DNA of 64,000 nt, from the NCBI GenBank assembly GCA_019359675.1, contig JAHHGX010000064.1, positions 124,001 to 188,000 of the forward strand, in the 5' to 3' direction. The notes beneath the pieces were generated by a model. That model saw nothing but the letters and a program-made list of their open reading frames with translations, was not told the origin of the DNA and ran no database searches. This stretch comes from Calothrix sp. FI2-JRJ7. Lineage in GTDB: Bacteria > Cyanobacteriota > Cyanobacteriia > Cyanobacteriales > Nostocaceae. Positions 44,506 to 52,984 of the stretch are shown piece by piece. Numbering within the stretch: position 1 is the first letter of the stretch; the number at the start of each line of letters is the position of its first letter. Made by a program: the position numbers and the translations under genes.

Positions 44506-46374
44506 ATGCCTGATTTATCTTTGCTAGTGCTTGCTTGTACACAAAATTCTGAAGCATCAGCTAATGTTTCTATAACAGATGCTCGTCGTTGCCAACAGAT
44601 TCGTCAAGATGAAATCACAACTCAACCAAAGTCTGATTTGAATACCGGGGTTAGCGAACCAGAAAGGATTAATACTCAGTTGCAATTTCACTCCCAGGCG
44701 CCGTTTAATTCTGTACCTAACTATGATCAAAATGGTCAGAGTCAGGTAAATGGGGGAAATACTCTGCCAATAAAGGTACAAATGCTGTTACCGATGGGTG
44801 GTTTTTTGTTTTTGTTTGTTGTTGGGGGAATTTTATATATTTGGAAGCGTCTGCCAAATTCAAAACGTCAATGGCAACTGCTTTTACAAGGTGACTCCGG
44901 TATTTTCAGTTCAGGAATTGACTTACATCAGGAGACAGAGGAGTTCGACCGACCTGTCATCTTAAAACAACCGCGCGCTTGGTCACATGCGATTATTTGG
45001 AGTATCGTTGGTGTTACAAGTTTTGCGGTAATTTGGGCTTGTACTGCTACTATCGATGAGTCTGTCCCAGTGCAAGGCAAACTCGAGCCTAAAGGTTCTG
45101 TGAAAGAAATCCAAGCTCCAGTGGGAGGAGTCGTTGCTAATATTCATGTGCAGGAAGGACAAACGGTTAAAAAAGGCGATGTTTTAGTCAGTTTTGACCG
45201 TACAGTTGGACTTGCGAAACTAAGGTCTTTACAACAGGTACGCGCGAGCTTGATGCGTGAAAATCAATTTTACCGTTCTCAGTTGCAATTACCAACAGTT
45301 GATTCTAGATCGAAGCAATTCCAAAGTTCGCCTGAGATAGTATCGCTAACAAAAAATCGTGCCGTTTTGATGCAGGAAATTCAACTTTACCGTACACAAT
45401 TGAATGGTGGTAAAGCTATCCAAGAACTTAATCCCCAGTTACGACAACGCTTACTTAATAGACAATTAGAGACAGACTCGCGCCTTGCTGCTGTGCGTCT
45501 GGATGTGGAACAATTAACTCGACAGTTAAATCAAGTTCAAGTCCAACTGACTAATGTTCGGGGTAGTCTTGCAACAAATTTGGAGATTGCTAATAACATA
45601 GAAACTTTGGTTAAAGAAGGTGCGTTTGCCCGCTTACCTTATCTAGAACGACGACAAGCAGCCAATACTAGTCAAGCTGACGTTAACCGTCTGGAGCAAG
45701 AAGCAGAACGCATACGACTAGCAATTGTCCAAGGACAAAAGAAATTACAAAACGCGAGCGCAATTATTAAAGAAGAGTTACTTAGCAAAATCGCCGAAAA
45801 CGAAAAGCAGATTGCGGATATTGATAGTCAACTTACTAAAGTCATTGTTGAAAACAATAAAAATATCCAAGAAATTAACAGTCAAATCAGCGAACTCACC
45901 TTAAATCTGAAATACCAAGAACTTCGGGCGCCGCATGATGGTATTGTTTTTGACTTGAAGCCGCGCGGTCAGGGTTACGTCTACAACACCAGTGAATCTA
46001 TTCTTAAAATAGTGCCACCAGAAAATTTAGTAGCCCAAGTTTTCATTACTAACAACGATATTGGTTTTGTAAAAGCGGGAATGCCTGTCGATGTGCGTCT
46101 TGATTCTTTTCCCTATACAGAATTTAGTGATATCAAAGGTAAATTGATTCGGATTGGTTCTGATGCCTTACCTCCAGATCAAATCCATCCAAATTATCGT
46201 TTTCCGGCAGAAATTCGCTTAGAAAAACAATCGATTCAGGTTAATGGCACAGAAGTTCCTTTACAATCGGGAATGTCTTTGAGTGCTAATATTAACGTTC
46301 GCAAGCGAACTGTTATAAGCATTTTTACAGAGAAATTCTTAGGAAAAATGGAGAGTCTGAAATATACACGTTAG
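44506..46374 (+). CDS. HlyD family membrane-fusion protein with extra N-terminal segment
   Basis: A 622-residue periplasmic adaptor for the ABC exporter. The standard part starts near residue 150 with the membrane helix (IIWSIVGVTSFAVIWACTAT). The lipoyl half-motifs follow (PVQGKLEPKGSVKEIQAPVG, VQEGQTVKKGDVLVSF, LRAPHDGIVFDLKP), a long coiled coil lies between them, and a C-terminal beta region ends it. Unusually, about 145 residues precede this, with a low-complexity polar stretch and a second membrane helix (MGGFLFLFVVGGILYIW). It follows the ABC gene by 16 bp in the same operon. An outer-membrane TolC partner is not in the window. Confidence 0.88.
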   Translation: MPDLSLLVLACTQNSEASANVSITDARRCQQIRQDEITTQPKSDLNTGVSEPERINTQLQFHSQAPFNSVPNYDQNGQSQVNGGNTLPIKVQMLLPMGGFLFLFVVGGILYIWKRLPNSKRQWQLLLQGDSGIFSSGIDLHQETEEFDRPVILKQPRAWSHAIIWSIVGVTSFAVIWACTATIDESVPVQGKLEPKGSVKEIQAPVGGVVANIHVQEGQTVKKGDVLVSFDRTVGLAKLRSLQQVRASLMRENQFYRSQLQLPTVDSRSKQFQSSPEIVSLTKNRAVLMQEIQLYRTQLNGGKAIQELNPQLRQRLLNRQLETDSRLAAVRLDVEQLTRQLNQVQVQLTNVRGSLATNLEIANNIETLVKEGAFARLPYLERRQAANTSQADVNRLEQEAERIRLAIVQGQKKLQNASAIIKEELLSKIAENEKQIADIDSQLTKVIVENNKNIQEINSQISELTLNLKYQELRAPHDGIVFDLKPRGQGYVYNTSESILKIVPPENLVAQVFITNNDIGFVKAGMPVDVRLDSFPYTEFSDIKGKLIRIGSDALPPDQIHPNYRFPAEIRLEKQSIQVNGTEVPLQSGMSLSANINVRKRTVISIFTEKFLGKMESLKYTR

Positions 46375-46412
46375 TTTTAAACCTACCAATATATTTTTGA
46401 AATACTACGTAA

Positions 46413-46429
46413 GGTGGGCACTGCCCACC
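46413..46429. terminator. GGTGGGCACTGCCCACC palindrome after hlyD
   Basis: Near-perfect 17-bp palindrome 38 bp after the hlyD stop, identical to 38371-38387. Both copies flank the secretion locus. Confidence 0.55.
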
Positions 46430-46487
46430 AGAAGCCTGATATAATGAACACTGTCCACCTTACATATACTTAGATTTTTTAAAAAAC

Positions 46488-46626
46488 AATTTAGTATTTC
46501 TATACCTGCTTGATAATTAACTGTTAAAGGCAAAATTTTTAACCAGAATGAACCTAACAAAACTTCTGTAATATAATCACCAGCATAAACAGGAAGTTGA
46601 TATAACAAGTATTTTGATTGATTGCC
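46488..46626 (-). pseudogene. Retropepsin-like gene remnant
   Basis: A short stretch in the minus-strand frame reads YQLPVYAGDYITEVLLGSFW and LKILPLTVNYQAGI. It matches the C-terminus of the intact protein at 52973-53338 (PVYANNELTETLLGSEW, LKILPLSVNYQAGIL). The DTG-bearing front half is missing. This places pieces of the same gene on both sides of the defence-like island. Confidence 0.65.
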
Positions 46627-46718
46627 TTTTGTCTGTATATTTTTAGTGACGGGGCAAGAGAAAGCCCATCCCACAAGAGTTTAACTTAAGGTAGTAAATT
46701 TACTTAAACTTAAAGTGT

Positions 46719-46742
46719 ACTGAAAACATAATTTTTCAGTAT
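46719..46742. promoter_or_regulatory. Perfect inverted repeat upstream of the three-gene operon
   Basis: TACTGAAAA (46719-46727), 6 bp, TTTTCAGTA (46734-46742), 62 bp before the start of the winged-helix gene. A TATACT -10-like hexamer lies near 46773. A good candidate operator for autoregulation by the first gene product. Confidence 0.5.
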
Positions 46743-46804
46743 TTTCTCAACCGTTGAAAAAAGTATAAAAAACTATACTGGTGCTGATATACATATATAT
46801 AGTT

Positions 46805-47494
46805 ATGGCGCCAGCTAAAATTGCTTTGAAAACGACAGAAAATCAAGTCAAAACTCGCCTTTTACTGAGTTTGTGGGATTTAGGAGGCGCCACGCGGGAA
46901 GTGAAGCGTGGCGAATTGACCAAACGAATTGTTTCCAAGGGTAAAAAAGTTGCAGATTATCAAGAAGTAATTGCCCAGTTAGAGAAGGAAGGTGTGCTAG
47001 TAAGTTCTAAAAATGGCTACTCATTAGTAGCGCCGAAGGGTTTGGAAGCATTGAGCGAAGGATTGAAAAGTGCTGCTCTTAAGTTTGAAGGTACTACAGT
47101 TCCTACTTGGACGGCAAATGCGTTACTGAAATGGATTAGTGAAAATAATAGTGTAGTAGCTACAGCCTCGGCGCCAGTAGTAAATAGTAGTAACAATGCG
47201 AAAAAGGGCGAAATTAAATCTTACGATAACTTTAAAAAAGTTGCCCTAGAAGTATATGAGCAACTTAACCGCGATTATAACCTAGATAATTTAGTGCCAA
47301 TCTACCGTATTCGCAGAACAATTGGTGAACAAATTACCCGCGAACAGTTTAATGAATGGATGTTAGACATGCAAGCTGAAGATATTTTACAACTACAGGG
47401 TGGAAGCTTGCCAGATAACGACCCAGCAAAACTAGAAGATTCCATAACAACGCAAGTTAGCGGTTTACGGTGTTATGCCAAACTTCTAAAATAA
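46805..47494 (+). CDS. Tandem winged-helix-like protein, first gene of a three-gene system
   Basis: A 229-residue protein without a named family. Residues 12-85 look like a winged helix (KTRLLLSLWDLGGATREVKR, YQEVIAQLEKEGVLVSSKNG). After a Ser/Asn/Ala linker, residues 140-229 form a second compact domain (NFKKVALEVYEQLNRDYNLD, LVPIYRIRRTIGEQITREQF, NEWMLDMQAEDILQLQGG). I start at the ATG at 46805; a TTG-like start eight codons earlier adds only hydrophobic junk. It is followed 61 bp later by an ATPase gene. A diverged second copy of its C-terminal half lies at 52525-52800. It may bind DNA and act as regulator or specificity subunit. Confidence 0.75.
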   Translation: MAPAKIALKTTENQVKTRLLLSLWDLGGATREVKRGELTKRIVSKGKKVADYQEVIAQLEKEGVLVSSKNGYSLVAPKGLEALSEGLKSAALKFEGTTVPTWTANALLKWISENNSVVATASAPVVNSSNNAKKGEIKSYDNFKKVALEVYEQLNRDYNLDNLVPIYRIRRTIGEQITREQFNEWMLDMQAEDILQLQGGSLPDNDPAKLEDSITTQVSGLRCYAKLLK

Positions 47495-47555
47495 ATCATT
47501 TATTTGACTTTTTAAATACTCGTTAATTCATCTTACCTCACTATCATCAAAAATC

Positions 47556-49430
47556 ATGTCAAACGACTTACTGCTTGATGTCATAAAAAATCACAATCCG
47601 TTTGCTGGCCGATTCGTCGTTACAAACCATAATGTTTGGCACCAGGGTTTTCCTGATGTGCCATCTTTAAATGCCCATGCTTCAGATGCCGTTTACGAAG
47701 CTATAGAGAAAGTTCGTAGTGGGCAACGACGAGTGATAGGTATCACAATGACAGCAGAAAGAGGGCTAGGAAAAAGTCATATTATCAGTCGTATTCGTCA
47801 TCGTTTGCAGGAAGATGGCAGTGCTTTATTTATCTGCATGAACCAGTGCGATGACTTAAACCAAATTAAAAGTGAGTTTTTAAGAACTTTCGCAAATAGC
47901 CTAAAGCAAATTGGCAGTAAAGGTGTTAGCCAATGGCAAGAATTAGCCACAGCTTTAGTTAATGAAGCATATAAAAAAGACTATACACCACAGCAACTAG
48001 TAAATCAATTTCCTGGTGCATTCGCGAAAAACCCTAAAGTCGCAGAAATTCTGAGAGATAAAATACTAAGTATTAAATCTGACATCGAAAACCCTGATAT
48101 TTTAACAGCAATTATTTGGACTCTTTCACCTGACCCAGCTTATGAACTATTTGCGGTTAGTTGGCTTTCTGGAAGGAACATTCCACAATCAAAAGCTGAT
48201 GTAATGGGATTAGCTAACATTAACCCACAAAATCAAGAAGTGGAGTCCTTTAATACAGTAAGACAAATTCTTGATCTAATCAGTGACTATAAACCAGTAG
48301 TGGTTTGCTTTGACGAAATGGAAAATCATCATTTAAATGATGCTGGACTTACAGCACAACAAGTTACTGCTATTTTTGGCAAAGATTTATGCGATAAAAT
48401 TAAAAAAGGTGTTTTGTTAACTACTATGTATCCTGATAGCTGGATTCATGAAGTTAAAAGATTGGCTTATGCTGAATCAGTAACAGATAGAATTGGTCAA
48501 CAAGTTATTGATTTAAAACATTTAAATTCAGATGATGTCGTTGCTTTAGTTTCTAAATGGTTAGAGGAGTTTTACAAAGAAAAGGGAGTAACACCTCCCC
48601 ACCCGGTTTATCCTTTTGATGAAATTAAACTTCGAGCATTAGGAAAGGAAAGACCAATTGTTAGAAAAGTTTTGCAGTGGTGTGGGGAAAATTTTAATTT
48701 AATACCTGCAAAAAATCCTGTAGAAGCAATTTATGAAGAACAATTAACTTTTTTAAATACAACTATCCAAGATTACATTGAAAACAATGCAACACTTGCT
48801 CAAGCGCTTCGCTTAGGTTTCTGTGCTGTCAAAGGAGAAATAGTTGAGAAGGTAAAAGTTGAAGATGTAGTAGATATACAAGCTAAATCATCTGACAGAG
48901 GTTATATAAACTTTAAAATTGTTGGTCAAGAAAACGGTAAAGAGGTAAAGATTGGTGTTGCTGTACTCCAAGATTCTGGAGGTATGATTGTTCAAGCTAC
49001 ATTAAAGCGTTTAATTCGTTACGAAGATTTCGATTTAACCCGTGGTTGTTTACTTCGCTCTAAAGAAATTAGTAAAGGCGCCGCAAGAGCGCAACAGTAT
49101 TTAAGCCACCTTTTATCACCAGCACTTGGTGGAGAATGGGTATTGTTAAAGTCAGAAGATATTAAACCTCTATTGGCAGCGCATCTAGTCATGAAAGCTC
49201 GCGAAGATTATGAGTTAAGCGAGGAGCAAGTAATTGATTATATCCGCCAGAAAGGAATTGCAGCCAATAATTATCTGATTCGTGAAATACTAAGTGACCC
49301 ATCAGGACAGGTTCCCACTGGTTTAGTTGATGAAGATGTTATTCCTGAAGTTCAAGCAACACAACATCTAAGTGAAAGCGATGAAGTAGGGGTTATGGTT
49401 GATAATTTACTGGCTAAAATCGGCTTATGA
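47556..49430 (+). CDS. P-loop ATPase (ORC/STAND-like), second gene of the system
   Basis: A 624-residue ATPase. Walker A is AERGLGKSHIIS (residues 67-78) and Walker B is PVVVCFDEMENHH (about 247-259), where an Asp-Glu pair is followed by a further Glu. TTMYPDSWIHEVKRLAYAES and TDRIGQQVIDLKHLNSDDVV look like sensor 1 and sensor 2 regions of AAA+/ORC-type ATPases. A winged-helix-like region follows (RPIVRKVLQWCGENFNL). The last 170 residues (YEDFDLTRGCLLRSKEIS, LGGEWVLLKSEDIKPLLAAH) form another domain that I cannot name. KSH after the P-loop recalls ATPases of BREX-like defence systems, but this is not one of the known named proteins I can identify. Confidence 0.82.
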   Translation: MSNDLLLDVIKNHNPFAGRFVVTNHNVWHQGFPDVPSLNAHASDAVYEAIEKVRSGQRRVIGITMTAERGLGKSHIISRIRHRLQEDGSALFICMNQCDDLNQIKSEFLRTFANSLKQIGSKGVSQWQELATALVNEAYKKDYTPQQLVNQFPGAFAKNPKVAEILRDKILSIKSDIENPDILTAIIWTLSPDPAYELFAVSWLSGRNIPQSKADVMGLANINPQNQEVESFNTVRQILDLISDYKPVVVCFDEMENHHLNDAGLTAQQVTAIFGKDLCDKIKKGVLLTTMYPDSWIHEVKRLAYAESVTDRIGQQVIDLKHLNSDDVVALVSKWLEEFYKEKGVTPPHPVYPFDEIKLRALGKERPIVRKVLQWCGENFNLIPAKNPVEAIYEEQLTFLNTTIQDYIENNATLAQALRLGFCAVKGEIVEKVKVEDVVDIQAKSSDRGYINFKIVGQENGKEVKIGVAVLQDSGGMIVQATLKRLIRYEDFDLTRGCLLRSKEISKGAARAQQYLSHLLSPALGGEWVLLKSEDIKPLLAAHLVMKAREDYELSEEQVIDYIRQKGIAANNYLIREILSDPSGQVPTGLVDEDVIPEVQATQHLSESDEVGVMVDNLLAKIGL

Positions 49431-50941
49431 GCAGTTCAATTATGATTAATACTGCATTGTGTCTACCCACCCCTGATATTGAAGCTTTAATTCAAGGGCG
49501 CCTAATTGTCGCATTACCCCGAATGTTTCTTCGTCCGGGACAAACGTTTGCTCTTTATCCAGTAGATATACAAAGTCAACTTCCCTATGAGAAGTACTAC
49601 CGCGCGAGTTTTCTACCTGTGGCTAACACTGCCGTAACTCACCAAGGTGTTTTACTTCAACCTCCTCAACTCAGCTTAGTTGCACAAACCGAACAGTTGC
49701 AATTACCTCTGTTAGTTGATGAGACAGTACAAGTAAAAGCCTGGGCACGTTGCGAGTTTTGTGAAATCCTTGATAATACTGCACCTTTGGATGTTTTATC
49801 AAAGCTAACTATCTGGGCAAAAGAAGCATTACAAGAGATACTCCAACAGCGTCAGCACATTTTCTTTGCATACCTACGTGTTTATCAGCTATCTCAACCT
49901 CAAGATGTATCTGCTAATCTCGGTCAAAAGGAAAGGTTAGGGAAATTTATTGGTTTACCTAACTCACTCACTGCTTCTGAAGTAAACTCAGTATTGAGTG
50001 ATAATACTTTTGCCATTCGCAAGCAGCAACTCGAAAAGCGTCAACCTCTATTACATCAGGAGTTACAGGAACTTCTTGGCGCCTTAACACCCGTTAATAT
50101 TCCTGCCGCAAAGCAATTAGAACAAGATATTCAAATATTTTTAGGTTGGAGGCGCCCATTACTAGCAGCATCCAATGATATAGATTTAAGCTGGATACGT
50201 AAAATTGCTGAAGTTGGTAACTCAAGCGATGGACACAGCTTTGAGAAACTTGTCCGTAGAAGTTTGTTAAAACTGGGTTTCACTGGTTCTAAACTAAATC
50301 CTGAAGGAAGTGGTGGCGCCGGAGGAATGGACTTTTATTGCGAATATCCATACCCAGTAGTAGGTGAGTGCAAAGCAACTAAATCAGAAAAAGTTCCCGA
50401 TGGTACCCCTGCACAACTTCTGAAAATAGGTATGAATCATTTGGGTAAAACGCAGTATGAAAGCGCGGTTAAATTGATTGTGGCAGCAGGTGAGCTAAAT
50501 ACCTTTGCAAAAAGAACAGCAACTGAAAATAGTATGAACGTAATTACACCAAAAACATTACAAAAATTAGTTGAGTTACAAACTAATTATAAAAACTCGA
50601 TTAATTTATTAGAACTTAAAGAATGCTTGCAACAAGCGCCATTTGGTATAGCTGATGAGAAAGTTAATAAATATATAGATAAAATCAATCAAGATATTAA
50701 ACTACGAGCGCAGCTAGTCGAGCTTGTCAAAAAATATCTGGAAAATACAGGCTACGAACGTGCAAGCGTTGATGCACTACATGGTTTTGTTGCTGGAGCA
50801 TCAATAAAAATTCAACCACAAGAACTACACTACATCTTAGTTGAACTCGCATCACCACTCGCTGGTTATTTAGGACGAATAAAAGGCGAAGATTGGCGCC
50901 GTGATAGGTTTTACTATCTTCGTGATTTACAGATTAGTTAA
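49427..50941 (+). CDS. DUF1802 protein with Mrr-like restriction endonuclease motif
   Basis: A 504-residue protein. The N-terminal 170 residues are the DUF1802 region (ALCLPTPDIEALIQGRLIVA, RMFLRPGQTFALYPVD, VKAWARCEFCEILD). Residues 270-370 form a PD-(D/E)XK nuclease-like core: DGHSFEKLVRRSLLKLGFTG, GGAGGMDFYCEYPYPVVGEC with Asp and Glu, then the Lys in ECKATK. That is the order seen in Mrr/restriction-endonuclease folds. The C-terminus (QPQELHYILVELASPLAGYL, GEDWRRDRFYYLRDL) is a further small domain. Its ATG overlaps the ATPase stop (ATGA), so the two are coupled. It is the likely effector. The DUF1802 role is unknown. Confidence 0.82.
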   Translation: MSSSIMINTALCLPTPDIEALIQGRLIVALPRMFLRPGQTFALYPVDIQSQLPYEKYYRASFLPVANTAVTHQGVLLQPPQLSLVAQTEQLQLPLLVDETVQVKAWARCEFCEILDNTAPLDVLSKLTIWAKEALQEILQQRQHIFFAYLRVYQLSQPQDVSANLGQKERLGKFIGLPNSLTASEVNSVLSDNTFAIRKQQLEKRQPLLHQELQELLGALTPVNIPAAKQLEQDIQIFLGWRRPLLAASNDIDLSWIRKIAEVGNSSDGHSFEKLVRRSLLKLGFTGSKLNPEGSGGAGGMDFYCEYPYPVVGECKATKSEKVPDGTPAQLLKIGMNHLGKTQYESAVKLIVAAGELNTFAKRTATENSMNVITPKTLQKLVELQTNYKNSINLLELKECLQQAPFGIADEKVNKYIDKINQDIKLRAQLVELVKKYLENTGYERASVDALHGFVAGASIKIQPQELHYILVELASPLAGYLGRIKGEDWRRDRFYYLRDLQIS

Positions 50942-51094
50942 CTATCATACGAACAACAGGCATTTACTACAATTTATTTTAAAATTATATTAAGGAATAG
51001 AGTAATTGGTTTAAGTCAATCCTGCCTAAGCTGACGTGAGGCGCCGGGATTGTTGTTAGACATTCTTCAATTGATGGCACCTTTAAAAGCCTTT

Positions 51095-51505
51095 TCAAGA
51101 ATCAATAACTAGTCTTTTAAACGAAGATACAGAAATTATCGTAGCTTTCACCAAATTTTGAGCTTCAGTAAAATCAGAATCCCCAGTTATTAAAAAATCA
51201 GCATTTGCAACCACAGCACAAGCCAAAAACTTAGCATCCTTACTATCTCTAGGAAAATCAATCTCCACATTCACATCAATAATAGTCGGGAATGTATCAA
51301 TAATTTCAAACCACTCGGCTTTTACTTCCGAAGTCAACTTAAATTTTTTACGACTTAAAACTTCCTTATATTCTGCTAATATTTCTGTTGATACAATCCA
51401 CTCAAATTCTGGATTATCAATAATAAACTGAATTACGACTCTTGGTTCTCTGCCTCGAAGAACAGCAGAAACCAAAATATTGGTATCAATAATTACAACC
51501 TTCAT
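51095..51505 (-). CDS. PIN-domain toxin (putative VapC-like)
   Basis: A 136-residue PIN protein, probably a Mg-dependent RNase toxin. The first acidic residue is in VVIIDTNILVSAVLRG, the second in STEILAEYKEVLSR, and the later pair in SKDAKFLACAVVANADFLIT and GDSDF. All four positions appear intact, unlike the two dead PIN genes at 30 kb. Its start overlaps the antitoxin stop by 4 bp, so they are co-translated. It lies between the three-gene operon and its scrambled second copy. Confidence 0.88.
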   Translation of the reverse strand: MKVVIIDTNILVSAVLRGREPRVVIQFIIDNPEFEWIVSTEILAEYKEVLSRKKFKLTSEVKAEWFEIIDTFPTIIDVNVEIDFPRDSKDAKFLACAVVANADFLITGDSDFTEAQNLVKATIISVSSFKRLVIDS

Positions 51506-51741
51506 TCACCGCGTCGATAAGCTTCAATTTCTGCTGTAATTTCTTCTTCTGTAATATCTTGTATTCCCGGAATTTCTTGTGTTTTATCAAACAAGTTCCT
51601 GACTTTTTGACTAATTTCTGCTCTGGGATTTTCTTTTGCCAAAATAGTTATTTCCACCTGTTGCCCTGGTTGAAAAGGTAAATCTGATAATATTACATTA
51701 TTAGGATCTTCTATAGTGATACTTTTTTTGTAAGCATTCAT
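51502..51741 (-). CDS. Antitoxin partner of the PIN toxin
   Basis: A 79-residue acidic protein. The N-terminal half looks like a small beta-rich DNA-binding segment (SITIEDPNNVILSDLPFQPG, QQVEITILAKE). The C-terminal half is helical and acidic (IQDITEEEITAEIEAYRRGE), which should wrap the toxin. It precedes the toxin with an ATGA overlap, the usual layout. The upstream region near 51909-52014 carries a block repeated before the genes at 53335-53652. Confidence 0.75.
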   Translation of the reverse strand: MNAYKKSITIEDPNNVILSDLPFQPGQQVEITILAKENPRAEISQKVRNLFDKTQEIPGIQDITEEEITAEIEAYRRGE

Positions 51742-51908
51742 GGTTATTTCTCCGATTCTTATACGCTCTTCTTTAGATGGCTTTACCCTGTGGTATCAAA
51801 TTTCAGTATAAGCGTAAGCTTCAATAAACGATGCTTTTAGTCTAGCTCATAAATGCCACTCCGGCTACTGTTATACTGTAGATTCTATAAAAAGCAAATT
51901 TTTCTTGT

Positions 51909-52014
51909 CTCAATAATAATAATTATTATCTTTACGTCATCATACTTGCTTGACAAGTAACTCTTTAATACTACACGTACTGCATACAGGCGCCAGTTCG
52001 AGCAAACTTTTATA
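51909..52014. repeat. Imperfect 106-bp direct repeat, first copy
   Basis: Clearly alignable with 53758-53864, sharing AACTCT, ATACAGGCGCCA and the AATAATTATTAT run. Each copy lies upstream of a minus-strand operon (antitoxin-PIN here, the 53335-53652 gene there). It may be a shared promoter block or a duplication end. ACTTG-N5-CAAGT in this copy is a small dyad. Confidence 0.55.
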
Positions 52015-52279
52015 ACATTAACATTACTACGTCACACGCTCCTGAAGCTTTAGCCGTATTACAAAAAAAATAGATTGACTGGGAACATTTTGACTACGGT
52101 TGCTTAAACTTAGATACGCAGTTGCTTAAAATTAGACAAAATATGTTCTCCTCCATGTTAGTCAGTTAGATTTTTTGGGAAACATACTTATGTAAGCGTA
52201 GATAATTATCACTTTGATATTGTCTACATAATTTTACAGTGTTGATTATTTACATACTATATTGATTAACTATAGATAA

Positions 52280-52524
52280 ATGTCTATGTATACAACCATT
52301 AATCGTGCTGCTGTGATTGCCAGCATCATTGAAAAACGGCGCCCACTTGCAGAAAAAATTGCAAGCGTTGAAAATAACTTACAAACACTGTCTGAGGCAC
52401 TACGCTCACTTGAAGAACATCGCAAGCTACTCCTGACTCAAGTTAATGAGGATATTATCAGGCGCCTGCGAGAAATTGATTTAACATCTTCACAAAGTCC
52501 TATTGAAAATGAACGGTTAGCACT
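52280..52524 (+). pseudogene. Truncated N-terminus of a dynamin-like or related coiled protein
   Basis: About 82 codons from ATG 52280 read VIASIIEKRRPLAEKIASVE, NNLQTLSEALRSLEEHRKLL and VNEDIIRRLREIDLTSSQ. This helical front I associate with large cyanobacterial dynamin-type GTPases, but no GTPase motif is present here to confirm it. At about 52524 it runs into a copy of the winged-helix gene in another frame. The gene is therefore cut after its first domain. Confidence 0.5.
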
Positions 52525-52984
52525 TTCAAAGCAGTTGCTTTATCAGCATATGAGCAACTCAATCTGGATTATAATCTAGATAATTTAGTCCCTATCTACC
52601 GTATTCGTAGAAAAATTGGTGAGCTAGTTACTCGCGAAAGCTTCAATGAATGGATGCTAAATATGCAATCTGATAATATTTTGGAATTACAGAGTGCAAG
52701 CTTGTCAGATAATGACCTTGTAAATTTAGAAGATTCAATTACAACTGATGCTAACGGTTTATTATACTATGTAAAACTTTTGTCAACAAAAGCTTTATAG
52801 TGGCGCCCAATTATATGAAAGCGTTTTAAGCGAAAGATTGAAAAGTGCTGCCCTTAAATTTGAGGGTAGCATATTTAATCAAAACTTTAATTTCATATAA
52901 ATAGATTATACTTTGGGGCTAATTAAAGGCGAAGACTGGCGCCGCAACAGGTTCTACTTTCTTGGCGAATTACTAATCTCCTAG
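52525..52984 (+). pseudogene. Scrambled second copy of the three-gene system
   Basis: 52525-52800 is an open frame matching the C-terminal half of the winged-helix protein (NLDNLVPIYRIRRKIGELVT, FNEWMLNMQSDNILELQSAS). Next, 52802-52875 matches the middle of the same gene (LSERLKSAALKFEG) with a frame slip. Then 52907-52984 matches the end of the DUF1802 gene (GLIKGEDWRRNRFYFLGELL). The order is not that of the intact operon, and the ATPase is gone. This is debris of a related operon after deletions and rearrangement. Confidence 0.75.
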
